Below are positions 1 through 6,742 of a stretch of DNA of 11,439 nt, one piece after another; position 1 is the stretch's first letter, and each line of letters begins with the position of its first letter. The position numbers were made by a program, and so were the translations under genes. The stretch is from Burkholderiaceae bacterium (lineage in GTDB: Bacteria > Pseudomonadota > Gammaproteobacteria > Burkholderiales > Burkholderiaceae). The notes under the pieces are model-generated. The model was given only the letters and a program-made list of their open reading frames with translations, searched no databases and was not told the origin of the DNA. The DNA is taken from assembly GCA_023253905.1 (NCBI GenBank), contig JALREG010000279.1:1-11439 (forward strand), written 5' to 3'.

Positions 1-665
1 GCGCCGACGTGGGCCGTGCCCTCGGCCAGTTCGGCGTCACAGTCGCGTGATTCGAGTACCGACCAGCCGTGGAATGCCTCGCCGAGAAGGCCAAGGGTGT
101 AGAGGTTCTCTGCCACACCGGGCCCGCCTGTTTTATAGGCCAGTTGCCGCATGCCGTAGCCCTCGATCACCAGCAGCCCGCCCGGCCGCAACGACTGTCG
201 AAAGCCCTCGAAGACCTGCGAGCGAAGCGCGGGATCGGCGAACTGGAAAAATATCGCTGCAATCAAATCAGCGGGTGTCTGGTCCCAGGGCCAGTGCGCA
301 ATATCAGCACAGCAGAGCACGAGCGAACCGCCGGCTGGTGAATCGAAGCACGCCTGCAGGCCCGGCAGCGAGGCACCGTCGGTGGCCGTGGGCGATCGCT
401 CGATGAACCCGTTTGCACGGGCGTGGGCCATCGCGTGTTCGACCCCAACGTCCGCCAGATCGAAGGCGACCGCGTGCAAGCCCAGCGCTGCCAGCCAGAC
501 ACCATTTCGTCCGTCACCATCGGCCGGGCACAGCACACGGCGACCGGCCTGCAGCCGGGCACGCTGCGCGGCGAGCCAGCCGTTTGGTTCGGCACCGAAC
601 AGCATGCCTTCGGCCGACGCATAGCGCTTGTTCCAGGTGGTGCGGGGGTCTTTGAATCCGGGCAT
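1..665 (-). CDS. SAM-dependent methyltransferase, class I (partial, 3' end beyond window)
   Basis: The frame is open from an ATG at 665-663 to the left edge without a stop (221 codons visible), so the C-terminus is missing. The protein starts MPGFKDPRTTWNKRYA. It continues with a Rossmann motif I-like segment (VLCPADGDGRNGVWLAALG, about residues 45-63) equivalent to the VLDLGCGEGRNALYLA loop of TehB-like and related SAM-binding enzymes. A post-motif acidic residue (AFDLAD) follows, and later a motif with LRPGGLLVIEGYG (about residues 163-175) typical of the strand after the SAM pocket. Substrate unknown: TehB-type enzymes methylate tellurite, and many relatives act on thiols or small metabolites. 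Here motif I has PADGDG where DLGCG is usual. The nearest purine-rich stretch (AAGGTGG) lies about 16 bases before the ATG, which is far for a ribosome binding site, but no other start fits the conserved N-terminus. The gene is divergent from the oxidoreductase at 816. The methyltransferase call is confident; any specific function is not. Confidence 0.85.
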   Translation of the reverse strand, partial: MPGFKDPRTTWNKRYASAEGMLFGAEPNGWLAAQRARLQAGRRVLCPADGDGRNGVWLAALGLHAVAFDLADVGVEHAMAHARANGFIERSPTATDGASLPGLQACFDSPAGGSLVLCCADIAHWPWDQTPADLIAAIFFQFADPALRSQVFEGFRQSLRPGGLLVIEGYGMRQLAYKTGGPGVAENLYTLGLLGEAFHGWSVLESRDCDAELAEGTAHVG

Positions 666-815
666 GGCGGATCGGATGCTACCACCTTGGCAGTGGGGGC
701 GAGGACGCCCGCGTCCCGGCATCCGACTGAGCATCAAAAGCCCATCGCTCTCCACTTCCGACTTGACGCGCACCCCGCCACGCTTGACGATGCGAACCAC
801 TTCGGAGACCTCACC
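666..815. promoter_or_regulatory. Divergent intergenic region with a weak candidate promoter for the oxidoreductase gene
   Basis: This 150-base gap separates two outward-reading genes, so promoters for both should lie here. On the plus strand TTGACG at 763-768, then 17 bases, then GACGAT at 786-791 has good -35 agreement but only 3 of 6 matches at -10. The sequence CTTGACG occurs twice (762-768 and 783-789). The oxidoreductase ribosome binding site GGAGA is at 804-808. I see no clear promoter for the methyltransferase and no convincing operator palindrome. Confidence 0.3.
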
Positions 816-2156
816 ATGAACCTGCACCGCATGCTTGAACAACGCGCGGCCGATTCGCGCCCGATCCGCGTCGCCCTGATTGGCGCGGGCAAGTTCGGCT
901 CGATGTATCTGGCCCAGGCGCAGCGCACACCTGGCATCCATCTGCTAGGGGTGGCGGATCTGTCGCCCGCACGCGCCAAGAAGGCGCTTCGCCATGTGGG
1001 CTGGCCTGCCGAGCGGCTCACTGCGCGTTCGGCTGCGGAGGCTACCCGCGCGGGCACGACCTGGGTGACGAACGACACGATGGCGCTGATCGCAAGTCCC
1101 GAGGTTGATGTGGTGATTGACGCGACCGGGCACCCGGCCGCCGGCATTGCGCATGTGCTTGCCTGTTGCGAACACGGTAAACATATCGTCATGGTGAACG
1201 TCGAGGCCGACGCGCTCGCCGGACCGCTGCTTGCCCGCAAGGCGCGTGAGGCAGGCATCGTTTACTCGCTCGCGTATGGCGACCAGCCTGCGCTGATCTG
1301 CGAGATGGTCGACTGGGCGCGATCCGCAGGTCTGGAGGTGGTGGCAGCGGGCAAAGGCACCAAGTATCTGCCCGCTTACCACCAGTCCACACCGGACACG
1401 GTCTGGCAACACTACGGCCTCTCGGCGGACGACGCCAAGCGCGGCGGCATGAACGCACAGATGTTCAATTCGTTCCTCGATGGCACCAAGTCCGCCATTG
1501 AGATGGCGGCGGTGGCCAATGCCACCGGGCTCATTCCCGCACCCGATGGCCTTCAGTTCCCACCTTGCGGCGTCGACGACCTGGCGCGGGTCCTGCGGCC
1601 AGCGAGCGTGGGCGGGCAGCTTCACCACCGCGGTCAGGTCGAGGTGATCTCAAGCCTCGAGCGCGATGGTCGGCCGGTGTTTCGCGACCTTCGCTGGGGC
1701 GTCTATGTGGTGTTCGCTGGCGCCGATGACTATGTGCGCCGATGCTTTCACGAATACGGCCTGATCACCGATGCCACCGGCGAGTTTTCAGCCATGTATA
1801 AGCCCTACCACCTGATCGGGCTCGAGCTCGGGGTGAGCGTGGCCTCCGTCGGTCTGCGTGGCGAACCTACCGGCTGCGCGCAGGCCTGGCACGGAGATGT
1901 GGTGGCCACCGCCAAGCGCGATCTCAAGGCCGGCGAAACCCTGGATGGCGAGGGCGGCTTCACGGTTTACGGCCGACTGATGCCGGCCGCCGACTCGCTG
2001 GCGGTAGGCGGGCTGCCACTTGGACTCGCACACGGCGTGACGCTCAAGCGCCGGGTGGCAGCGGGCGCGCCGGTGCGGTGGTCTGATGTCACGATTGACG
2101 CGCGCTCACAGGCGGTAAGGTTCCGTCGCGAGATGGAGCGAAGCTTCGCGCATTAA
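816..2156 (+). CDS. NAD(P)-dependent oxidoreductase, homoserine dehydrogenase-like with C-terminal SAF domain (COG4091/DRL-like)
   Basis: The predicted protein has 446 residues. The start is the ATG at 816, preceded by GGAGA seven bases upstream. The frame stays open further upstream to 423, but that part lies mostly across the methyltransferase gene and shows no domain. Residues 18-30 form a Rossmann nucleotide-binding start (VALIGAGKFGSM, GxGxxG at 23-28), with an acidic residue ending the second strand (VAD, D48). Residues 97-130 carry the strand and dinucleotide region (VDVVIDATGHP), followed by the catalytic-domain block around SLAYGDQPAL and AAGKGTKYLP (151-185). The C-terminal part, about 356-430 (HGDVVATAKRDLKAGETLDG), resembles the SAF domain of this family. 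Family members are often labelled predicted homoserine dehydrogenase. One branch is the Brucella DRL enzyme, which makes methylerythritol 4-phosphate from deoxyxylulose 5-phosphate, while other branches act on unknown polyol or sugar-acid substrates. The family is well supported; the substrate is not determined. There is no pathway gene beside it to help. Confidence 0.85.
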   Translation: MNLHRMLEQRAADSRPIRVALIGAGKFGSMYLAQAQRTPGIHLLGVADLSPARAKKALRHVGWPAERLTARSAAEATRAGTTWVTNDTMALIASPEVDVVIDATGHPAAGIAHVLACCEHGKHIVMVNVEADALAGPLLARKAREAGIVYSLAYGDQPALICEMVDWARSAGLEVVAAGKGTKYLPAYHQSTPDTVWQHYGLSADDAKRGGMNAQMFNSFLDGTKSAIEMAAVANATGLIPAPDGLQFPPCGVDDLARVLRPASVGGQLHHRGQVEVISSLERDGRPVFRDLRWGVYVVFAGADDYVRRCFHEYGLITDATGEFSAMYKPYHLIGLELGVSVASVGLRGEPTGCAQAWHGDVVATAKRDLKAGETLDGEGGFTVYGRLMPAADSLAVGGLPLGLAHGVTLKRRVAAGAPVRWSDVTIDARSQAVRFRREMERSFAH

Positions 2157-2163
2157 CGCGGCG

Positions 2164-2185
2164 CGCCCGGCTTAAACACCGGGCG
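2164..2185. terminator. GC-rich hairpin between convergent genes, possible bidirectional terminator
   Basis: Arms CGCCCGG (2164-2170) and CCGGGCG (2179-2185) pair perfectly over 7 bp around an 8-base loop. The hairpin begins 8 bases after the oxidoreductase stop and lies between it and the antiporter stop at 2245. There is no T-tract on either side, so it is not a classical intrinsic terminator. A second CCGGGC at 2198-2203 could pair with the same left arm. Confidence 0.35.
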
Positions 2186-2244
2186 GCTCGGCCTGTACCG
2201 GGCAGAGCGATCAGCCAACGCCAGACGCAAGACTTCGCTGCCGC

Positions 2245-3504
2245 TCAGATCATTCTGAACGCTGCAATCGCCACCAGCGTTGGCACGAAAGCCGCAGCAA
2301 ACAGCCCGCCCGCGGTGATCTCTTCATTATCGAAGCGGCTCTTCAGAATGGAATAGCCCGCGGGGTTGGGTGCGTTGGCGATGACCGTGAGCCCCCCGCC
2401 GGTCACAGCGCCCGCTACCAGTGAAAGCTTGAATTCATCGGTCAGCCCCTGCACAAGGGAGCCCAGGTAGGTGAGCGCCGCGTTGTCAGTGATGGCGGTG
2501 AGTGCGGTCGCGCCGTAATAGACCGCGGTCGGGCTCATCGCCGATAACGCAGGCTGTAGCCACCACTGCTGCTGGCCGCCCAGCACCACCAGTCCGGCCA
2601 GGAAGAACGCCACCATCATGCCCTCCCGCAGAATGAGGCGGTCCTGCCACCGGCTGTAAGCCGTGGCAATGCCGAGGAAAAACAGGAACAAACCCATGAA
2701 AACGACCGCGTGATGAGCAGCCACCACCACCCCGGCCAGGAACAGGATATGGGTGATGACCAGCGCGACCGGAATACGGTTCTCGTCATCGCGCTTTTCA
2801 ACCAGCGGAATACGCGAGAGTTCCGACCGGAATATCAGCGTGAGGACGAGCGCATTGATGATGACCGCCACCGCAGAGCGCCAGCCCAGGTTGGTGATCA
2901 TGAACATCAGATCCCAGTTCCAGGTTGCCGCCACCATCAGAACGGGCGGCGCCGCGTAGGGCGTGAGCGTGCCGCCAATCGACACATTCACAAACAGCAC
3001 CCCCAGCGTGAGGTATTTCAGGCGGTTCGACAGCCCGGGGTTATAAAAGCGTTCGCGCAACAAAAGGGCCGCCAGCGTCATGGCGGCAGGCTCGGTGATG
3101 AACGACCCAAGGAGCGGCAGCAGTGATAGCGCCACAAAGAAGGTCGCCACCTGCCGGTGCATGGGCAGCATTTTCGCCACCACATCGACGCAGCCGAGCG
3201 ATACCTTAAGGATGGGACGGCTCGCTGCGATCACCATGATCACAAACACAAACAGCGGCTCAGTGAAATTGCGGGCATTGAGATATTCCAGTGCGCCCTG
3301 CGGCCCAACCGATACCGCCATGAACACCACCAGCACCAGCGCCCAGAAACCGAATACCGCTTCGACCTCTCCGAGCAGGTGAAAGATGCCCGCATGCGCA
3401 GGATGGCGGTGCGCCAGTTTTTCAAAGAACTTCACCGAGAAGGTATGCAGGACGGCGATCGTGAAGATGACCGCTGCCACGATCTGGACCGTGGTGGGGT
3501 TCAA
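2245..3504 (-). CDS. Putative Na+/H+ antiporter (Na_H_antiport_2-type, ion transporter superfamily)
   Basis: This is a 419-residue, strongly hydrophobic inner-membrane protein with roughly ten or more predicted membrane segments (for example about 5-23, 48-66, 83-95, 163-175, 208-225, 246-283, 296-310, 399-417). Signature stretches include GSFITEPAA (133-141), GGTLTPYAAPPVLM (177-190), ITDNAALTYLG (338-348) and IANAPNPAGY (375-384). Intramembrane Asp-Asn and helix-breaking Pro/Gly residues of this kind are typical of ion transporter superfamily antiporters. The likely role is exchange of Na+ for protons, inferred from family only; a citrate- or arsenite-type substrate cannot be excluded. The start is TTG at 3504-3502, with GGAG six bases upstream; the first internal Met (residue 62) would remove the first two membrane segments. 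It lies 36 bases downstream of the PHA-system gene on the same strand and probably shares its transcript. Confidence 0.85.
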   Translation of the reverse strand: MNPTTVQIVAAVIFTIAVLHTFSVKFFEKLAHRHPAHAGIFHLLGEVEAVFGFWALVLVVFMAVSVGPQGALEYLNARNFTEPLFVFVIMVIAASRPILKVSLGCVDVVAKMLPMHRQVATFFVALSLLPLLGSFITEPAAMTLAALLLRERFYNPGLSNRLKYLTLGVLFVNVSIGGTLTPYAAPPVLMVAATWNWDLMFMITNLGWRSAVAVIINALVLTLIFRSELSRIPLVEKRDDENRIPVALVITHILFLAGVVVAAHHAVVFMGLFLFFLGIATAYSRWQDRLILREGMMVAFFLAGLVVLGGQQQWWLQPALSAMSPTAVYYGATALTAITDNAALTYLGSLVQGLTDEFKLSLVAGAVTGGGLTVIANAPNPAGYSILKSRFDNEEITAGGLFAAAFVPTLVAIAAFRMI

Positions 3505-3540
3505 GGCTGGCTCCGGTGTTGTGTGGTGTAGTTGTTGGGC

Positions 3541-3819
3541 TCAGGCGCCGAAATAGCGTTCGAAGTTCGCCGCCATCGAAGCCTCGATTCTGGTCTTGTA
3601 GGTGGAAAAAAGAAAGCCAAGCCTGGCTTCCAACCTGAGCGAATCCGGGCTGATTCGAAGCACGCCCGACAGACCGCTTCGGGAAAACACCAGATCATTA
3701 CCGTTCCAGTGTGAATCGACGCCGTAGTCGGTCCGCATCTCATCGGCCAGTCGCTGCGTGACCGCTCGCGCCGCCTCGAGCCCGAGGGCGTGCGGTCGCT
3801 CGAAGCTGAGCTCGGCCAT
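3541..3819 (-). CDS. Polyhydroxyalkanoic acid system family protein (PHA_gran_rgn)
   Basis: A 92-residue protein with no signal peptide or membrane segment. Its pattern matches the small PHA-granule-associated family: an N-terminal Arg-Pro-His ahead of a helix rich in Ala (HALGLEAARAV, 10-20), a central YGVDSHWNGNDLVFSRSG (32-49), then GVLRISPDSLRLEARLGFL and a terminal helix KTRIEASMAANFERYFG. Family members are found with polyhydroxyalkanoate genes and are thought to associate with granules; no biochemical activity is established. Its ATG shares its A with the TGA of the dehydrogenase gene (TGATG overlap), and only a weak AGG is found about 10 bases upstream, which suggests translational coupling. 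No phaC, phaA, phaB or phasin gene is visible nearby, so a link to PHA storage rests on the family alone. Confidence 0.8.
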   Translation of the reverse strand: MAELSFERPHALGLEAARAVTQRLADEMRTDYGVDSHWNGNDLVFSRSGLSGVLRISPDSLRLEARLGFLFSTYKTRIEASMAANFERYFGA

Positions 3820-4775
3820 CAGCGGCTGACCTGTGTGGGCAGCGGCTTGCCCGCGGCGAAAGCGAGCAGGTTTTCCGCAGCAAGCATGGCCATCCCCACT
3901 CGCGAACTGCGCGTAGCACTCCCGATATGCGGCGTGAGTGCGACGTTGGGAAGCGTAAGCAGCGCCGGGTCGAGCGCGGGTTCGTTTTCAAACACATCCA
4001 GCCCGGCGGCCGCTGGCCGACCCGCGCGAAGCGCCCGCGCAAGCGCAGCATCGTCAACCACGCCGCCCCGCGCGATGTTAACCAGCGTAGCGCCGGGTTT
4101 CATAAGCGCGAGCTCGCGTTCGCCAATCAAATGATGCGTGGCCGGACTGTAGGGCACAACCAGCACCACGTGATCAGCGCGCTCGAGCAACTGCTCAAGC
4201 GCCACCCGCTCTGCGCCCAGTTCACCCTCATTGGCCGCAGGGCTCCGGTTGGTGTAGAGCACCTTCATTTCAAAGCCGCGGGCCCGACGGGCAATTGCGG
4301 ATCCGATCCGGCCCATCCCCACGATACCCAGCGTCGAGCGCCACAAATCTGCGCCCAGAAACTGATCGAACGCCCAGCGCTTCCAGTGCCCGGCACGAAG
4401 CCAGTGCTCGGACTCACAGACCCGGCGTGCTGCCGACATGAGAAGCGCCCACGCCATGTCGGCGGTGGCCTCGTTCAGCACATCGGGCGTGTTGGTGACC
4501 AAGACGCCGCGCGCTGTGCAGGCATTGAGATCGATGTGGTTGAAGCCGACCGACCCGGTGGCGACAATGGCCAGCCGGGGCGCTGCGGCGAGCAGGTCGG
4601 CGTCGACCCGATCGGACGTGACCACGAACAGCGCGTCTTTGTCGGCGACCCGTGCGAGCAGTTCCGCGCGCGACCACTCGGCGTCCGTCTGATTGGATTC
4701 CACCTCGAAGTGAGGCAGCAGGCGCGCGAGGACCTCGTCAAAGATCTGTCGCGTGATCAGCAGTTTGGGCTTCAT
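3819..4775 (-). CDS. ghrB: D-2-hydroxyacid dehydrogenase, glyoxylate/hydroxypyruvate reductase (GhrB-like)
   Basis: A 318-residue cytoplasmic enzyme of the D-isomer-specific 2-hydroxyacid dehydrogenase family, close in length and motifs to E. coli GhrB. It would reduce glyoxylate, hydroxypyruvate or 2-keto-gluconate-type acids with NAD(P)H. The nucleotide fold is at 148-168 (LGIVGMGRIGSAIARR, GxGxxG at 153-158). The catalytic triad is in place: Arg236 in NIARGGVVD, Glu265 in LDVFENEP and His283 in TPHIGSA. Tyr174-Thr175-Asn176-Arg177 after the second strand, with Arg rather than Asp, suggests a preference for NADPH. The start is ATG at 4775-4773. No good Shine-Dalgarno sequence precedes it, and a run of six T lies 14 bases upstream. 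It overlaps the start of the PHA-system gene. The exact substrate could differ (hydroxyphenylpyruvate or gluconate reductases share all these motifs). Confidence 0.88.
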   Translation of the reverse strand: MKPKLLITRQIFDEVLARLLPHFEVESNQTDAEWSRAELLARVADKDALFVVTSDRVDADLLAAAPRLAIVATGSVGFNHIDLNACTARGVLVTNTPDVLNEATADMAWALLMSAARRVCESEHWLRAGHWKRWAFDQFLGADLWRSTLGIVGMGRIGSAIARRARGFEMKVLYTNRSPAANEGELGAERVALEQLLERADHVVLVVPYSPATHHLIGERELALMKPGATLVNIARGGVVDDAALARALRAGRPAAAGLDVFENEPALDPALLTLPNVALTPHIGSATRSSRVGMAMLAAENLLAFAAGKPLPTQVSR

Positions 4776-4789
4776 GACCGAAACGAAGG

Positions 4790-4807
4790 AAAAAAGATCC
4801 GATGATC
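4790..4807 (-). terminator. Weak possible terminator between the TetR gene and ghrB
   Basis: Read on the minus strand, GATC-ATCG-GATC (4807-4796) is followed at once by six T (4795-4790). The stem is only 4 bp. A 5-bp GC hairpin (CCGCC/GGCGG, 4826-4811) sits just before it. The site lies in a 69-base gap, the widest non-hairpin gap on this strand between 4775 and 11439, so it may mark the end of the transporter/amidohydrolase transcript. Confidence 0.25.
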
Positions 4808-4844
4808 ATACCGCCCGAGGAGGCGGCGACCCGGCAGAGACCGC

Positions 4845-5492
4845 TCAGGCCGCTACGTATCGTCGGATCATCTCGGCGCTCTCCCGCCAGTGTGTCTCGA
4901 GTGCCGCCTGAGCAGCCAGATCGCGCGCCAGCACGGCCGACAGCGTGTGACGGTTGGACAGATAAAAATAGCCCTGCGAAGCGATTGACAGGTAGAGCTG
5001 CGCCGGATCGACACCCGAACGAAACACGCCAGCGCGCTCACCCCGCTCAATCAAACCACCGAGCAGCCCCACCACCGGCGAGACCAGTTCGCCCAGTTGT
5101 GCTGAACGACGCAGGTGCTTCGCCTTGTAGAGGTTTTCGGTATTGAGCAGGCTGATGAATTCGGGATGGTCCACGTAGTAGCGCCATACAAAACGGCAGA
5201 AACGCTCAAGGGCGGCTAAGGGGTCCGCCTCATCCAGCCTCAACGCACGCTCGGCCTCGCGAAGCGCCGCATAGACGGATTCGAGCGCGGCGCCAAACAG
5301 CTCTTCCTTGCTGCCGAAATAGTAGTAGAGCATGCGCTCACTACTTCGCGCCCGCTGGGCAATTCGCTCGCCACGAGCCTCGGAGAGACCATGACGCGCG
5401 AATTCGATGACTGCCGCGTTCAGGATGCGCGCGCGGGTGGCCTCGCGGTCGCGACGACGCGGCGCTTCGGCTCGAACGGACTCAGTGCGCAA
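4845..5492 (-). CDS. TetR/AcrR-family transcriptional regulator
   Basis: A 215-residue one-component regulator. Residues 17-67 form the TetR DNA-binding domain: RARILNAAVIEFARHGL as helix 1, then GERIAQRARSSERMLYYYFGSKEELF with the helix-turn-helix and the conserved LYYYFGSKEEL end. The remaining residues (about 75-215) are the helical ligand-binding and dimer region, including a WRYYVDHPEFISLLNTEN segment seen in regulators of aromatic and pyrimidine-type pathways. The start is TTG at 5492-5490: the codon directly before it is TGA, GAGG lies nine bases upstream, and the next in-frame Met (residue 54) is inside the recognition helix. It overlaps the amidohydrolase gene by 11 bases, so it is co-transcribed with the cassette and may repress it in response to the imported substrate or a product. 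The operator is not visible; it would be expected upstream of the binding-protein gene, beyond the window. Confidence 0.9.
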   Translation of the reverse strand: MRTESVRAEAPRRRDREATRARILNAAVIEFARHGLSEARGERIAQRARSSERMLYYYFGSKEELFGAALESVYAALREAERALRLDEADPLAALERFCRFVWRYYVDHPEFISLLNTENLYKAKHLRRSAQLGELVSPVVGLLGGLIERGERAGVFRSGVDPAQLYLSIASQGYFYLSNRHTLSAVLARDLAAQAALETHWRESAEMIRRYVAA

Positions 5493-6684
5493 TCACCGGT
5501 ACCTCAACCGCAGGCGGCGTATTGCGGCTGCGCTGACAGCGCACGATGCCATCAATCATCACCATGCCCACCCCGGGGATGTCACCCAACCGGATGCTGT
5601 CCAGCAGATCGGTGCCCGCGGAATGCTGTGCTTTGTCCATGAATACGAAGTCAGCCGGCCGACCCACTTCGATCAGCCCCTGAGGCAAGGCGCGCATGCG
5701 CGAAATATTGCCGGTGGCAAAACCGAACACGATCTCAGCAGGGATATCGGCCATGCTCGAGATGAGCGCGATCAGCCGCAGCATGCCCAGTGGCTGTACG
5801 CCCGAGCCTGCCGGCGCGTCGGTGCCCAGGATGACGCGGTGGGGGCACTTGAGCTCCATGGCGTGACGAGCGGTGAGGATCGCGATCCGTTCGTTACCGT
5901 TATGCACGATTTCAAGCGCGCGGCTGCTTTTTTCGCAAAGCGTGCAGACCGATTTGTAAGAAAGCGAGGTGTGGCCGCCGTTCACGTGCCCGATGACATC
6001 AGCGTCGGCCTCCAGCACCACATGCTCGTCGATCAGCCCCGAGCCCGGAATGGAGGGGCCGCCCGTGTGGATCGTGCTCTGGATGCCGTGACGACGCGCC
6101 CAGCCCACCATCTGTGCGGCCTCATCACCTGCTTTGACCGACCCCAGACCGATTTCGCCCAGGAGCCGAACCCCCGCAGCCGCGAGATCGATGAAGTCCT
6201 GCTCGACCATGCCTTTTTCAATCACCGGGGCACCGGCCAGCACCCGCACGCCACCGCCCACGCCCGCGGCGCGCATGCCGTCAAACGCCCGCTGTGCGGT
6301 GATCGCAAGCGCCTTCACGCCGATGATGTCCTTGGGGCGTCCGGGCAGGTGGACTTCGCCCGCCGAGATCATGGTGGTGACGCCGCCGTGCATGCATGAC
6401 TCGATCCAGCCCAGCTGATTCTGGCGCGGGGTCCAGTCACCAAACACCGGATGCGTGTGCGAATCAATCAGACCCGGGGCCACCGCCGTGCCCTGGCAGT
6501 CAATGACCCGCTTCGCATCACCGGTATCGCAGTCTTTCTCGCGACCGACGGCCGTGATGACACCGTCATCGATCACGATAGTGTCAGCATCGAGAATCGG
6601 GCGGTCGATGTCGCCCGAGAGCATGAGGCCGACGCGCCGGATCACGACTTTGCCCGACTTCTCGACGATTGCTGCTGTTGCCAT
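5482..6684 (-). CDS. Metal-dependent amidohydrolase, enamidase-like (Ena family)
   Basis: A 400-residue cytoplasmic enzyme of the amidohydrolase superfamily. An N-terminal beta-sandwich segment (about 13-70) leads into the TIM barrel at GLIDSHTHP, with metal ligands His76 and His78. Glu177 (GEIGLG) is the likely bridging ligand, with further ligands His206 (TIHTGG) and His233 (GHVNGG), and Asp289 (LGTDAPAG) as the catalytic acid/base. From memory it resembles Eubacterium barkeri enamidase along its whole length. Shared stretches include GGVTTMISAG, PGRPKD..G.KALAIT, HTGG.SIPGS, GDIPG and SRNTPPA. Enamidase opens the lactam ring of 1,4,5,6-tetrahydro-6-oxonicotinate to give 2-formylglutarate and ammonium. 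The ATG has GGAG eight bases upstream and lies 58 bases after the DUF1185 gene. The nicotinate dehydrogenase and hydroxynicotinate reductase of the fermentation pathway are not in the window, so the true substrate may be another cyclic amide. Family call firm; substrate inferred. Confidence 0.87.
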   Translation of the reverse strand: MATAAIVEKSGKVVIRRVGLMLSGDIDRPILDADTIVIDDGVITAVGREKDCDTGDAKRVIDCQGTAVAPGLIDSHTHPVFGDWTPRQNQLGWIESCMHGGVTTMISAGEVHLPGRPKDIIGVKALAITAQRAFDGMRAAGVGGGVRVLAGAPVIEKGMVEQDFIDLAAAGVRLLGEIGLGSVKAGDEAAQMVGWARRHGIQSTIHTGGPSIPGSGLIDEHVVLEADADVIGHVNGGHTSLSYKSVCTLCEKSSRALEIVHNGNERIAILTARHAMELKCPHRVILGTDAPAGSGVQPLGMLRLIALISSMADIPAEIVFGFATGNISRMRALPQGLIEVGRPADFVFMDKAQHSAGTDLLDSIRLGDIPGVGMVMIDGIVRCQRSRNTPPAVEVPVIAH

Positions 6685-6742
6685 GAAAAATTCTCCGCCG
6701 AAAGGATTGATTCAGACCTTGCGCCAATGACCGCTGCTACGC

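Noticed and set aside
263..685. Minus-strand 140-residue frame over the methyltransferase
   Set aside because: It is a shadow of the true frame; composition is Arg/Pro/Ser-rich with no motif, while the alternative frame encodes a clear SAM-binding fold.
423..815. Upstream in-frame extension of the oxidoreductase (131 extra residues)
   Set aside because: It crosses most of the methyltransferase N-terminal coding region on the other strand, shows no domain, and the ATG at 816 has a proper ribosome binding site just ahead of the Rossmann motif.
3927..4805. Plus-strand open frame of 292 residues opposite ghrB
   Set aside because: Antisense shadow; the minus strand holds a complete dehydrogenase with its catalytic triad.
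5407..6399. Long plus-strand open frame (330 residues) opposite the amidohydrolase
   Set aside because: It is antisense to a well-supported enzyme, rich in His/Arg/Ala/Asp without domains; long antisense frames are expected in GC-rich DNA.
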